In this document: one piece after another, positions 24,101-35,622 of the stretch
Position numbering within the stretch: the stretch's first letter is position 1
Layout of the letters: each line of letters starts with the position of its first letter
DNA from: Laburnicola sp. R22_1
Taxonomy: Eukaryota; Ascomycota; Dothideomycetes; Pleosporales; Didymosphaeriaceae
Assembly (NCBI GenBank): GCA_014281115.1
Contig: JACONQ010000013.1
Coordinates: 603,501-667,500 of the forward strand
DNA length: 64,000 nt
Direction of reading: 5' to 3'
Translations under genes and position numbers: made by a program
Notes under the pieces: model-generated
Seen by the model: only the letters and a program-made list of their open reading frames with translations
Databases searched by the model: none
Told to the model about the DNA's origin: nothing

Positions 24101-24169
24101 CGGCCTCGAAAACGCAGTCAAATAGTCCCTACGCTCTCTGGACTGACTGTTTGATTGTTGCCAAGTCTG
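21166..24169 (+). mobile_element. hAT-superfamily DNA transposon, 3004 bp, complete but mutated
   Basis: Both ends carry the 18-bp terminal inverted repeat CAGACTTGGCAACAATCA (left 21166-21183; right as reverse complement, ending 24169). A perfect 8-bp target duplication, GTGACACT, flanks it at 21158-21165 and 24170-24177. An 8-bp duplication and TIRs beginning CAG are hallmarks of hAT elements. Subterminal regions hold many copies of CAGTC/CAATCA-like motifs, probably transposase sites. The internal transposase gene is a pseudogene (separate entry). The ends and family are related to the element at 44,321. Confidence 0.95.
21483..23986 (+). pseudogene. hAT transposase pseudogene, ten in-frame stops, no frameshift
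   Basis: Reads in one frame for about 815 codons if a 56-bp intron (22611-22666; GTAAAA donor, GCTAAC branch site, TAG acceptor) is removed. Stops are at 21762 (TAG), 22029 (TAG), 22485 (TAG), 22497 (TAG), 22509 (TGA), 22551 (TAA), 22757 (TGA), 23006 (TAA), 23033 (TAG) and 23363 (TAG). Landmarks are a BED-like zinc finger region near 21,770-21,870, the catalytic-core segment SLIHISFNNWTTYGGKRALTG and GYFVLDNATNNDAA, and the C-terminal dimerisation domain (IYSMPASSADCERMFSE). Alignment with the younger element at 44,676 shows that most stops replace Gln, Arg or Trp codons, as C to T or G to A change would give. A BED cysteine also seems changed to Tyr. Confidence 0.9.
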
Positions 24170-24177
24170 GTGACACT

Positions 24178-25271
24178 CTCGCAAACAATGAAGTTCACTG
24201 TCGGCGAAAGTTGTCTGAAATACGTCCTCTCCCGGTAGGCCGGCAGTAGAGATGACAATGAAGAGCCCAAAGAAGCCCTGAATACATCTCATAATCATCG
24301 TATGCCAGCACCAACGATAAAACTTATAGCGAATCGTCAACCAACAAAGACGCGCACACTCTCTTCGATCAGCTATGTACCCATCGTCCTTTCGTATTCC
24401 TACATTCTGCATACTGCCCACCAAATCCCTCGACTGAAAAATCCAACACTAGACAAGTCAACCCAATTTCGTTGTTCCAAAACCTACTTACTGCCCGATA
24501 AGAATACAAAGAATATACTAGTTGGCAGGCAGGAAGTAAAACCTACAAGCTGCCAAGTAAGTATCAAGCGGTACCATACCAATATCACGAATTCAATATC
24601 TTTCCAAAAGAAAAAGAAAAAGTGGGGGGAATACTATGTCTTCCTCATACCGTGACAGTGAAAACCAACGGTTCGGTGCCTGCTTCAACGTCAACGCTGC
24701 GTTTATAACGGGTATACATAGCGTTCTGGAAAAAAGTCTGGAGTATGGAATGGGAGAAGCGAAAGCGATGGGTACACGCGGGATTTGGTTGAGCATGCTA
24801 GAGGATGTAGATGCTGATGCTGATGCTGGATACTGAGGGGCGAGAGTGGCTGGTAGACGACGAACAGCCCAGGTGGTAGACGGGGACTTACTTGGGCTGA
24901 TTTACGCCTACTTCGTGTAGCTTGCACTGTGAGGGAGATAGAACGTTGGAAGATGGCAGTTCCATTAGCTAGAGAGAGTAGGTGCGAGTGCTCTGCTAGG
25001 CATGGAAACTGGGCAACGAAGGATGATGTGTTCTGCTGTGATATGTGCAACAAGAGGGATAGGAAGCAGTGGCAAAGATTGGTATCGTGGACGTAGCATG
25101 ACGAACGAGAATGAAACGTTCAGATGATTAGTCACACCTTTCCAAAGTATGTACACCCATACATCTCACCACCACGCCGCATGTCCAACCCAAAAACACC
25201 AACCAACCCACTCCACCCCCTCCCTTCACGATACCCCCAGCTGTCCCAAACCAACTCCCCAGCACCCCAGC
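24178..25271. other. right flank of the hAT element to ALG10
   Basis: About 1.1 kb. A short minus-strand ORF starting at 24298 has a signal-peptide-like start (MIMRCIQGFFGLFIVIST) and runs into the transposon; see findings. The rest has no recognised feature beyond the ALG10 3' flank. Confidence 0.3.
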
Positions 25272-27116
25272 CTACCAAATAAACCTCTGCACCTTCCCCG
25301 GCTCATTCGCCCACTCAAAGCGCCGATGCAAAAACATGTACCCCACAACCGCATTAACGACCAGAAGCCAGACCGTCTCGAAAATCAAACGCAAATCATA
25401 AGACCCGCGCTTAATTTCGCCGCTCCCAGACGCCGCAGTAGCGATATACGGTACATGAAGTCTCCAGATAATCCAGGGGATGATAAAGTAGCGAGGTTCT
25501 ACCAGCGGAGCGGTAACGACCGATAGCGCAGTAGCAGCCACCCACACGACGACGAAACTGACCCGGGTAAACTTGCGCGCGGGACCGAGGGAGTGTAGCT
25601 GGCGTCCAGGGTCCAACGTCGTGGGTCGCACATCCCGTGTAGGCGCGGTGAGACATCGGATAGCGAGACAAGCGCAGAGGTAGTAGATTGGGACTGCGAT
25701 GTATTTGCCGGATGGATGGCGGAGGAGGATGCGGAAGACGTAGAAGACGTAGTGGCGGTTGTCGGCTAGGGTGTATGGGTGGATGATGGTGTTGTAGTGG
25801 ACTGCGGATAGGGCGGGGATGATGAACAACGCTGCTGCGAGGAGGCTTGATCGTGTGGGGTTTTGGGCTCCTGTGAGGGTACGCTGGCAGAAGGATTGGA
25901 GTTGGGTTGGGAGGAGGGGGAGGAATAGGTGGAGGAGTGAGGGGAGCGCGAGGGGGAAGGAGAAGAAGATTAGATAGGGCCAGATGTAGAGCATTTGTGG
26001 GAGATGGATGGTTGCGACATGGGCTGATTTATCACCTAAGAGGGTCAGTTGCGGTTGTGAATTGCGGAGGATGGGATAGTACCTAGCACGACGCCGCCGT
26101 TCCAGATTACGAAGACGGCAAAGAGAGCAAGGAGTACTACATGTGGGAATACAGCCTTTAGGATCGGCACAGGCTTCCTGATGATATCGACAGCAAGATA
26201 GAAGATGAACCCGAAATAGGCTTCGACTGGTCAGTCTAAGCTTCCCATCGGAAAACGCATGAACATACCTCCAGGCCCAGCTTCCTCAACAGACACATCG
26301 TAGAACAGACCACGTGAAGGGCGTCCTTCGGGCTCTGCGTGGCGCTTCAAAGCATCGACAACCGACAGCCCAGCTGGGAACACAGCGACCCAAAATATGT
26401 TCGTCTGCCGGAACAAGAGGGCTACCACTCCAAGCGAAACTGTAGTAAAGCATCCCATGAAGTAACTTGCAGTGTTTCTCTGCTTCAAGTACGCATAATA
26501 TGCGGCAAGAACGGCGAGTGTTGACATTACGTCGGTGTAGTAAAGTCCCGAGAAGAAGAACAGAGGAGGGAAGAGGCTGATATTTAGGGCGGAGTGAGCA
26601 TCTAGCACCGACGTTTTGTTTTCTTTATCCATTCTGAGGGTTGCTGGCGATTTAGTCCTTGTTGGAGGATCCGAGAGAGGTTCACGAAGAACACGGCAGA
26701 TCTGGTAGGCTAAAACGCAGATCAGGCAGATGGCTCCGACATTCAAGGCTCGTAGTGCTGATGTATCGCAACCAGCTAGCGGTACAAAGAGTAGAGACGC
26801 CAGGTACCTATACAAGTCAGCCAACAAGGCAAAAGGGGAAGAAAGCAGACACTGCCCCGTACAGTCCTGGTGGCGTGGTAATTTTTGGATCCCACGTATA
26901 GTCATTCCTGCAGTATCTTTGCGCCTGCGGCACATGGAAGAACTCATCCTGGAATACGTTAACAAAGTTGCAAGTCTGTACTCATCTTCTGCTGTGCGAG
27001 CTCACAAGATATGGTTGCGGCACGTGTTCTGATACGAGTTTATACCAGGTGGCCGAAACACTAGCAATAGCCACAAACGCAATGGGCGGAGCCCACGCCT
27101 GTAGCAAAGAGGGCAT
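25272..27116 (-). CDS. ALG10: dolichyl-P-Glc:Glc2Man9GlcNAc2-PP-dolichol alpha-1,2-glucosyltransferase (ALG10/DIE2)
   Basis: Adds the last glucose to the lipid-linked oligosaccharide in the ER lumen, before transfer to protein. Five exons: 27116-27006, 26948-26863, 26807-26269, 26220-26083 and 26035-25272, giving 545 residues. Exon 1 encodes a first membrane helix; the family signature follows across introns 1 and 2 as [29 protein letters not shown]. Other Alg10 traits are [32 protein letters not shown] and the C-terminal [17 protein letters not shown]. Many hydrophobic helices are present throughout. Intron phases are consistent across all four introns. The ATG at 27116 is only 197 bp from the divergent PSF2 start. 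Confidence 0.94.
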
Positions 27117-27313
27117 GCCTGCCTTCTGCGTATAATCCGTCCTCCGCTTGGCAATATCAGACGATAGAGCGATGGTGAGCGAACGGCCACAGGTCCAACG
27201 ACTGGCCCCCTGAAAAAGGCTAGACCGCATCCGGTAAGCCTGCTCACCCCAACGCGTCCACTCCGCGTCCTCCCATCACGAATACACAGTCCCCATCACT
27301 CGATCTTCAAACC

Positions 27314-28137
27314 ATGGCATTGCCCCTCCCCCCCGGGCTGACGCCCCCAGAAATAGCGTTTATATGCGAAATGGAGCTCGTGACCATCATCCCGCGCCAG
27401 CGCCTCGAAGGCCTCGAATTACTAGGCGTACGTCTTCTGCCCCGCCAACACCCCACCACCACTCGTACCGCACCGCAACATATACACAGAACAGTGAATT
27501 GACCGCTAAGAGATACACAATACAGGGCCCTCTTAAACCTCTGAATCCCCCCCAGCGAGCCTCCATCCCGCTGTGGCTCGCCCTCCTTCTAAAGCGCCAA
27601 CGACGCGCGAACATCGTCCCGCCCCCATGGCTCTCGCCTGAATCCTTATTCGCAATCTTGGACTACGAGACCAAAGAACCTGATGCTTTTTCGCCGCCGC
27701 CTCGACTACCGCCGCTACGGTCTAGCGATACGCTGCAGTTTTCTCCGCCGTTTCTATCGAGCTCCACCGCGGACGCGGCCGCAGATGCGCTACCATACCA
27801 CTGGCTCGAACTGGGCGAGATGCTGCTGGAAGCTGCGGCCGATGATTTTGACGATGCGAATGAGGTGCGGAAGCTGCTGCGGGGGCTGCGGGAAGCGAGG
27901 ATGGCGAAGCTGAGGCAGGGCGTCGAGGTTTTGGATGCGGGGGGTGGGTTTAAGATGAATGGTGTCGGGGGCATGGAGTTGGGGGAGGCGAGGAGTTTCA
28001 TTACGGGGGTTGTGGATGGACTGAGGAGGATTGCGGCGTCGAGGGAGCAGCAGAAGAAGGATCGGGATAGGGAAGAGAGGGAGAATGGGTACTCGGGTAG
28101 TGCGGATTATGATGATGATGAGATGGATATGCAATAA
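27314..28137 (+). CDS. PSF2: DNA replication GINS complex subunit PSF2
   Basis: Subunit of the GINS tetramer, part of the CMG replicative helicase in the nucleus. Two exons, 27314-27427 and 27526-28137, giving 241 residues. Family features: the N-terminus [34 protein letters not shown], then [39 protein letters not shown], and the helical [21 protein letters not shown]...[19 protein letters not shown]. Fungal extensions are a Ser/Pro insert at about residues 95-125 and a Lys/Arg/Glu-rich, then acidic tail. Intron donor is GTACGT, acceptor ACAG, phase 0. Confidence 0.95.
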
Positions 28138-28254
28138 GACGAGTATCTGGAAAAGATTATTGCTTTGTGTCGCGACGGTGACGAAGAAGTGTATAAGTCA
28201 AGTGCTATCTGTGCAGGACAGGTGCATGGGGAAGCTAGAATATCCAGACGCATC

Positions 28255-31098
28255 TCAGATCCTAGACTTCTGGATACTCGCGAATCTGACCCGCCCATCG
28301 TCGATTTCGAGAACATGCACCGGCACTTTCATCCGCATCGGCTCCTCGCCCGGTAGATTCATGGGCGCGGAGAACCCAGCAACATGCTCTACCCCTCCAC
28401 CGCACGTCGGACACTTCCAGTGCTGCCTCGCCACAGGTGAATCCACGTCACCATCCTGCTCGAGCCTCCTGATGCAGACGTTGCAGAATTGATGATCGCA
28501 CGGACGAATACTGCAAAAGCGTTACCCACGTGAATACTACACGATGGCACAGTCACTTACATGCAATCACAAAGCCTGATCTCGCATCCCATACACTTCT
28601 TCGGTTTCAACGGGTTGAACTCCGGTTCGGTACCCACACCGATATGCTCGTCCATCTGGCTGACGCTCTTGACATTGTCAAAGTCTCCGCCTTCGATCCT
28701 TTGATCTACTTTCTCTTCCATGACGTAGAACTTGCCACCTGCCTTAGCGTAGAATTCGACGTCCATGGGCGGAGGCTTGGGCACGATGTGTGTAACTTTC
28801 TCGCAGCTCATCGGGTCCAGGATGTGTACGTGGATGGTACGGGCGGCGGCGTGGTTCCAGATATGGGCTGGGTATCGATCTTTGTAGATATCTTGGACTG
28901 CATGATCGATTAGAAGAGTTGGCTGTGGGGCTCCAACCATGAGGGTCTGTTGGGAAGTCTATCACGGCAATTGGGCAAGACCTATATTATGTACTAGAGT
29001 TCCTTACCTATCTTTCCGCCGGCAGCGAGACCCATGGCTTTCAGGTCTTGGATCTCAGTATTCAGGCTCAGCTCCTGTGCTCTTGTGTCCGATGGGTCTG
29101 TCTGGTTACTAGGACCGGTATATGCCTGGTCTTCTAGGAGTGGTCCGTATGCCATATCTAACCCGTACTGTGCATCAACACCGCCATATGCCTCGTATCC
29201 TTGGGGTGACGGGGGCGACTCGTACGCGGGCGCCCCGTATCCTACGTATCCTAGCGCGGGCGCCCCGTATCCTAGGTGACGAGGGCGCGGAAATTGCTGG
29301 TATACGGCAATGCCTATGTTTACGCTCCGTCAGTAAAGGGCATCCGAACATAAAGGACATAGGCATAGGTGTGTTCTGCTGGTCGTTTCTGTGTACTTAC
29401 CTAAGGTACTTCGATAATTCGCCTGATAGACTTAGTTGCTTGTTCATACAGAAAATTATTCATCGGGGTTACCTTGAATGAGGCATCAGAAGTCCGGGCA
29501 ACGAGATGCTCCATCCTGATCGGCTCCTTTTTGAGAACGGGCATTGCGTAGGAACGAATAGTCTGACCCACACATAAGCCCGCCTCGAAAGGCGTTTTGT
29601 TTTCAGGGATGCCCTTGCTCCAATGCACACCAGGCATCCCACCCTCCAAATAACTTATGTGCTCGTTGGTATCCAAACTCCACCAACGAAGAGAGCCCTG
29701 GAACCGTGGGGTTATCTCGATTTGCAGCCCGCCATGCTTCTCCTCTGATGTTTTCTGACCTTCTACAGTGTATCCAGATCCCACTATGGCTATTAGTATC
29801 TTGATTTTCGCAAAGCCACATACTTACGAGGCATTGCCACAAATTGACGAACGATTCCTGGGGATACGCATATGCCGTCCAACCACGATTGACCTGGGAC
29901 TATCAGGTAGTCTTGTTGTGCGTCCTCGTCATCTGTTCTTGGAGCTTTATCCATCTCAAGGCCAGACACAACATTTACGTGGCCGATAAAGATACGCACT
30001 GCGCAAATCGTCTCATGTAGATTACTGTCGACGTCGAAGTCTATCTCCTCAGGTGGACTACTGTCGACGTTGGAGTCTGAATCCTCAGGTAGACTACCGT
30101 CGACCTTGAAGTCTATCCACATGGCCTCGCGTTGCCACATTGGAAAGAAGACGCCGCCGACGTCCCGTATGTTTTTAGGAAGGCGAGCGCCGTGTGATTC
30201 CACGCTGAACAGTTCATAGGTTCCAAGACTTCCGGGTAATTGGTGCAGTTTGTTGTCATCCGGCATCCGTGGAGTGCGGTGGAACGTTATGTTGAGACCT
30301 TGGCTGCTCCTCAAAGATCGGCTTGGGTGTTTCGGATCATCAGGGTGATCATCGATTTCGAAACTGAAGGGCTCTCCATAATGCTCGTTTGCATGCGCAA
30401 TGAACCTGTCGCTCAGTCTGATTTGGTTCTTGGTGGATGGCTGGTCATCGGAAACGACGCTGACTTTTTCGAACGAGTTCAAACAGGTCCGTTTCTCATG
30501 CTGGTAGTAATCCTTCCCGAGCACCCCAATCGAGTCAGGACGTTCAAAACCTTGGTCTATAAAAAGGTCAGTGTAGGTCGCATAGGTGGTCTCTCCGCTA
30601 ACCTTTCAACTTGTCCCATAGTGATGAAATCGGGTCCGACTCTTCTATATCAACTTGAGCCGAATACGTTTGGCTTGGATCTAGAAGTGCGTCCGTATAA
30701 CCTCTCGAGGACCAACGTACATCTGTAGAAGTTCTCTGCAGCCCCGTAACTGTAACGGTGCGGACGTTTGGAGGGCTTGGAGAAGCCATTTGTAAAGGGG
30801 ATCGAGCGACGATTGCCCTTTGCAGAGTTTCGTCGGAGTAGCAGTCAAGTTCCATCCAGGCTGATCCAGCTGGGTTATCTATAATATGTGATCAGCTGAG
30901 GGGTAATGCAATAGTGGCTGCCTCGTGTTCAGCCTCACCTGTTGCCTTCTTTTCCCACAGCCTCGTGTAAGCGTAGCCTTGCATGGCTTCCATTGCACAG
31001 CCCCATCTTCCGTGGGCTTCGTAGAAAACAAATGTGAATCTTGTATCAGCACAACCACCAGAACATCGGCATGTCACAATGTCGTTCGGGTTCTCCAT
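28255..31098 (-). CDS. fungal multidomain protein with C-terminal RING-type zinc finger
   Basis: Eight exons: 31098-30939, 30878-30603, 30556-29828, 29783-29473, 29422-29401 (only 22 nt), 29313-29008, 28897-28561 and 28510-28255. They sum to 799 codons, 798 residues. The C-terminus is a C3HC4 RING-like finger: CMGC near residue 703, then RPCDHQFCNVC at about 717-726 and CPTC at 747-750. Before it are segments I associate with an uncharacterised fungal family: AMPLGSGYTVEGQ, KHGGLQIEITP and MGLAAGGKI, with a Gly/Tyr/Pro-rich linker between. No catalytic function is known to me; an E3 ubiquitin ligase is possible. The start is uncertain: ATG 31098 overlaps the opposite gene's start, and ATG 30993 is an alternative. 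The protein could belong to proteins annotated loosely as integral membrane, but no clear membrane helix is seen. Confidence 0.8.
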
Positions 31099-32751
31099 TG
31101 GTGCGCGGTGATCCTTCTTGTCGCTTTGTGAGGGGCTAACTGTAATAGGCGACATCGTCCTCTTGAGCCAGCTAGCGTACAACCTGTATTCCAGTCTCAA
31201 TTTCGGCAGAAAGGCAGCATCGCGCGACCTGCAAGAGCTCGAGGATGTCTTGTTCAGCCTCCGTTGTGCGCTCGATCATTTGGGAGATGTCTCGAAAGAC
31301 GTATTGGCCAGCGGCCATCGGCTAGGGGGGACACAGTTTAGAGAGAAGTTGAAGCGCATGCTCGACTCGTGCGGAAAGACACTCCAAGAGCTGGACGATG
31401 TGACGAAAAAGTATCGAGAACTCGGCATAGACGATGGGAGCGGAAAGAAGAAGCGAGCGCGTGAGAGGATCAAGATAAACTGGAGGAAGGTGCGGTGGGA
31501 CCAAGAAAAGCAGTCGCTGCAGCAGTATCGCGAAAAGTTGAGGTCCCACACGGACGCGATCAACATTATTGTTACTTCTGAGATATGGTATGTTGCCTCT
31601 CGTCACGTCACTTCCTATGCTAGTCGTTTGTATAGTGCGAAGTATATGCTGTTTTCTCACACCACTGATTATTCTCAAGGTCGACCACGAGCTCCGCAGA
31701 GTCAAGCAGTAAGACCAACCATGACAAGACGCATTTATTGCTAGACCAAGTACTACAAAAACCGCAGACAGACCCTTCGCTTCGTCTCATGCTACAGGAG
31801 ATTCACGGTATTCTCACCCAGTCTCGACCGAGTCGACCCCTCCCCATTAGGGCGTTACCCTCCGCGGATCTTGATCAGCGCCCAAAAGAGATCAGCCCCC
31901 GTGGTATAGATCCTCAAAGACTACAACCGTCGTCATCTGCATCCATTTTCGCTATGCACGCGCCTACAATAGCTCTTGGGAATGCAAAGACTGGGGTTGA
32001 GTCAGCTCCAGGAGCAATGTTTTCGTCGAGAAGACCAAACAATCCGGTCTCCATGACACGTGAAGATGCATCTTCGCCAATTATTCACGACCGATCGCAG
32101 CTCCCCACACCGAACTTCATGAAATACTCTCGGGCCAACCATGAGACAGTTTTCCAATCGACGCCACATCGCAGAATAGAAGTAGCCAACTTCGCATTTC
32201 CCCATTACGCAAATGATACGCCGAATCCACCAGAGCTCAAAGCATCCAATAAGCTCTCGCCATATATTGTTACACTCAATCAGGAACGACAGGCATTTGC
32301 AGTTGAAGAGTTTGAAGCTTTCACCCAACGATACAGCAAGCCAGTGCAGCCAGTCAAACCAGCATTTCTGACGATGACAACGCCGACCATACAGCAACTC
32401 CAGGAGGGCTTAACGTACATATTCCATCCTTTGGTAGACTCGCGAGAAGATCGGGTACTGAGCCAGACGCACGATCGATCAAAAGACATTGTTCAATGGA
32501 TTGAAGGTTTGCGACAGTTTGCTAATAGCAATCATGAAGCGAGAAGCGAACACCTGGTCGCTCTATTGGTTGCAATGAATGAGGCTATAGAGAAGAGCGA
32601 CACAGAACTGTTAGACATGTTCTACCAAGCTTCGGACCAGACTAAATTGATGAAAGTGCTGGAGCAGCTGCAAAGAAAATCGAAGAGCGTGCGGTTTCTG
32701 AAAGAGCTTGAAGATTTCCAAGACGCGAAGAGTGAATGGAGTGGTGAATAA
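31079..32751 (+). CDS. protein with PF17111-like fungal N-terminal domain
   Basis: Three exons: 31079-31100 (22 nt), 31149-31587 and 31680-32751, giving 510 residues. The first exon encodes MSFGFSI and joins to GDIVLLSQLAYNLY, the usual start of the fungal N-terminal domain found in STAND/NLR-like and ankyrin proteins. The 48-bp first intron has a GGCTAAC branch site and a TAATAG acceptor. Residues to about 155 form predicted helices (LQELEDVLFSLRCALDHLGDV, SCGKTLQELDDVTKKYRELG) with a basic patch KKKRARERIKINWRK. The rest is Ser/Pro-rich, then a helical C-terminus from about 435 on. No NB-ARC, NACHT or ankyrin region follows, so this is a domain-only form. Function unknown. Overlaps the start of the opposite gene by 20 bp. 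Confidence 0.8.
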
Positions 32752-33123
32752 CTGAGCCTCAAAATGATGAGCTCGCAATGATTGTTCATTTTTGATGGAC
32801 GTGTCGTAGTACTACTGAAACCATGGTTCAATGCAAATCCTAACTCACATATCGCCTTGAAAAAATGGGGGTCACACCCTACAAAGGATGTTCGCGCCGT
32901 CAGGCGAAGAATTTGGAGTGATGAAAGAGAGCGAAAGCCACAGGGCACCGGGAGACGAACCTGTATGAAAACAATGGACGGCGGGCGAGGCTGCGCAACG
33001 GTGCTGATGGTGCAGGCCGCCTCCGCGCCTCCACACCTCCCCCAGTACATAAACTCCAAATTCACCGGTACATCGAACAACCTACCTCAACCCGATACCT
33101 CTGACATTCCCGCGATCCACAAC
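32752..33123. other. intergenic
   Basis: 372 bp between two plus-strand genes; it should hold the BTB gene promoter. No other feature seen. Confidence 0.4.
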
Positions 33124-34102
33124 ATGTCATACGGAGCCCAGCACCCGCCGTCGTACCCAGCCCAGCCCGCGCTTCCTCGCATTGCTGCTCTGAATCCACA
33201 AGCGATTGATAGGCAACAGTTTCCACCTTACGTGATTGTTCCAGTCGTAGTTCCAGGAATGGCCACCCAACAGAACATGGCCGACGGCCCAGCTCCAATC
33301 GCCGGAAACAAACGCAAGCGCCCGGAGGAAGATACCAATGACCAGGACAAACAAGCCCTATCCTTCAAGTAAGCAAACAACAATATCTTCTAAAATGTCG
33401 CTGTACATGACTAACCTCAACAGCGCTATGTCGAGTCAGACCGTCATTATCCTTGTCGGCGCTGAAAAGAAAGAATTCACTGTCTACATCGACCTCCTGT
33501 GCCACGTCTCGCCGTACTTCCGCAACCTCTTCAAAGGAAAATTCAAAGAATCTGCTGCTAAATCGCATACCCTCAACGATGTCTTGGTCCCAGTCTGGAT
33601 CGCTTTCATGGAATGGATGTCCAGCTATAGAATCCTAGTGCGAATGGGAGTGGGGAACCAGACTTGTCGCTCTCTCAAGACCGACCCCGGCGATACGATT
33701 AGACTGTACAAACTCGCGGACAAGTACGACATCATCCATCTTAGAAATGATGCCATCACACGCATGTGGGTATTCTCAGTTAGCTTCGACGTCAATGGTG
33801 TCCCACAGCGTCGAAATGTTCTTCTCGCACCTCTCAACATAGGCATAGCCTTCGAGACCCTCCCAGCGACGTCGAACCTTTGTAGGCTTTTGATGGAAAA
33901 TCACTGTCGTGTTTTCAATGGTATGGGTGGCCTCGCTGTCCCCGACGACTACTTGCGCAAGATGCCTGGTAAATTCATCATTGGCATAGCGAAGCGATAC
34001 GGTCGACCGAGCCGCACCTTCCGACTGAAGGATTATCATGAGCGTAAGACGGGTGCAGGCGAGGAAAAGTGCGTGTGCGATACCATGCCCGCTTGGGCTT
34101 AA
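33124..34102 (+). CDS. BTB/POZ-domain protein
   Basis: Two exons, 33124-33368 and 33424-34102, giving 307 residues; the 55-bp intron has a GTAAGC donor, CTAAC branch site and ACAG acceptor. The first 80 residues are Pro/Gln/Ala-rich and end with a possible nuclear signal, KRKRPEED. A BTB fold follows (TVIILVGAEKKEFTVYIDLLCHVSPYFRNLFKGKFKESA, then KLADKYDIIHLRNDAI). Such fungal BTB proteins lacking Kelch or MATH partners are numerous and mostly uncharacterised; binding to cullin-3 is the family's general role and only an inference here. A second intron near 33,768 cannot be excluded, but the frame stays open. Confidence 0.8.
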
Positions 34103-34478
34103 GTGTGGGATCAGTACGAGGAGGATGAGATGGCCATGGGCGAAATGCGTGCGTGATACCACGGCCTAATTCTGGCACAAGAATACAGCCAGGGAGACCG
34201 AGATATATGGCCACTATTGCATCGGATCAAAGAAAAGCGGCAAGGCGGATCATCACACACGAGAGCGATTTCAAGGAGGAACAGTTAAAAAGGTGCTGGA
34301 AGTAAGACAGACCAGCGTCGGGCCGGTGTTACGTTCATGTTTCTTATTTCCACATAAAGGATAAAGGAGAGCACATGTGTTATCATGACACCTCCTGCTC
34401 AGATTGAGAAGATACCATCAGCGAGATATCATCAATCCTATCATACTACAATAACTCTGAACTCTGTGCTGTGCTCAT
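34103..34478. other. intergenic, convergent
   Basis: 376 bp between the 3' ends of the BTB gene and the AA9 gene. No feature recognised. Confidence 0.4.
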
Positions 34479-35622
34479 TTACCACCTCCTTGTGGCTGGT
34501 GCTGGAGTCTGATACGTGCTCGACCACTTCGCTTGATACATCGACGTCCCAATAACAGTAACAGTCTTCCTATCCGAGAAGCTCGCTGACGTGACGACAG
34601 AGTTCTGGATCCACGTAGACCACGGCGTCGCCGTCGTACCACCCGTGACAGGACTGAGAGGAACAGCTGTCGTCTCCGTCCATGCGCCAGACCAAACGGT
34701 GGCACCAGGGATGGGATACGTCGTCGTGCAGGTAGCTGAGCGCGTCGCCTTTGTTTCAGTGGAACAATATATCTACTATACTCTAGTGAGCGATCAACAA
34801 GATGGTCTAGATGGCCACCTACATCGTAGACTACTCCAGGGTCTTCGTAGGAATATGCGCGCGGGAACGAAACTCCTTCAGGCAACTCGAAGTTACCATC
34901 GCCAACAACCTCAATCTGCACGCAGTTGGGATAGAGACTGTGCCCCTCGACGCGGATTCTTGACGTATGAGACTTCGCTTTCGTGGAACGCGATCATCTC
35001 TGCACGAATGAGGTAGCTGACCGCGTTAACAAATACCACGACATCGAGAACACGCCATAATCTTACAAACCAGCCTTCAAATCCTTCGGAACCCTCACAT
35101 TCATCCGCCCATGGTTCTCTTTAATATCCGCCGTGGTAGCCCACTTTCTTGGCTTGGGAAACGGCGCACTCTCGTACAAGCCCTCATGCCAGATCTTAAC
35201 AAACGAGTTCTCAGCCGGCGGATCAGGTGAGATGTAGATGAGCGCGGGACCGTGGTGCGAAGAAGCAATGATATCATCAGTGTCGTTGCGATAGTCGTGG
35301 TGCCAGTCAAAGGTCAAGTTGTCGCCTGGTTGGACTTTGATTGTGTCGGGCGCTTGTATGTCTCCCATTACATTGCAGCAGAGGTCAATGGAGTCGAGGT
35401 CTTTGACGGGCGAATTGGCGTAGCCTCCGGCGCTGGGGCTGGCATTGTAGGGTGGGGTTCGGATACCTTTGAAGAGGCCTTGGTCCATGCCGTTGACGAA
35501 GACGCCCTGAGGTTGTTAGGCTGCAAGTTTGGAGCATCTGTGGGGCTACGGACCCAGATGAAGGTATGCGCGAGCGCATTGCCGTAAAGTAGGGGGAGTA
35601 GAAGAAGGGTCGCACGATACAT
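34479..35622 (-). pseudogene. AA9 (GH61) lytic polysaccharide monooxygenase with a one-base frameshift
   Basis: Secreted copper enzyme family that oxidatively cleaves cellulose or other beta-glucans. Exons: 35622-35554, 35506-35067, 35016-34823 and 34748-34479. The signal peptide (MYRATLLLLPLLYGNALA) is followed directly by His19, the His1 of the copper histidine brace; HTFIW joins GVFVNGMDQG across intron 1. DIIASSHHGPALIYISP and FYLIRAEMIAFHESEV are AA9 motifs. At 34931-34940 one extra base shifts the frame between RGAQ and LYPNCVQIEV; unshifted reading ends in a few codons. Dropping one base makes the sum 972 nt, 323 residues. So it is a recent pseudogene or a sequence error. A Ser/Thr-rich tail follows and no CBM1 is present. 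Intron 1 uses an uncommon GTCCGT donor. Confidence 0.75.
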
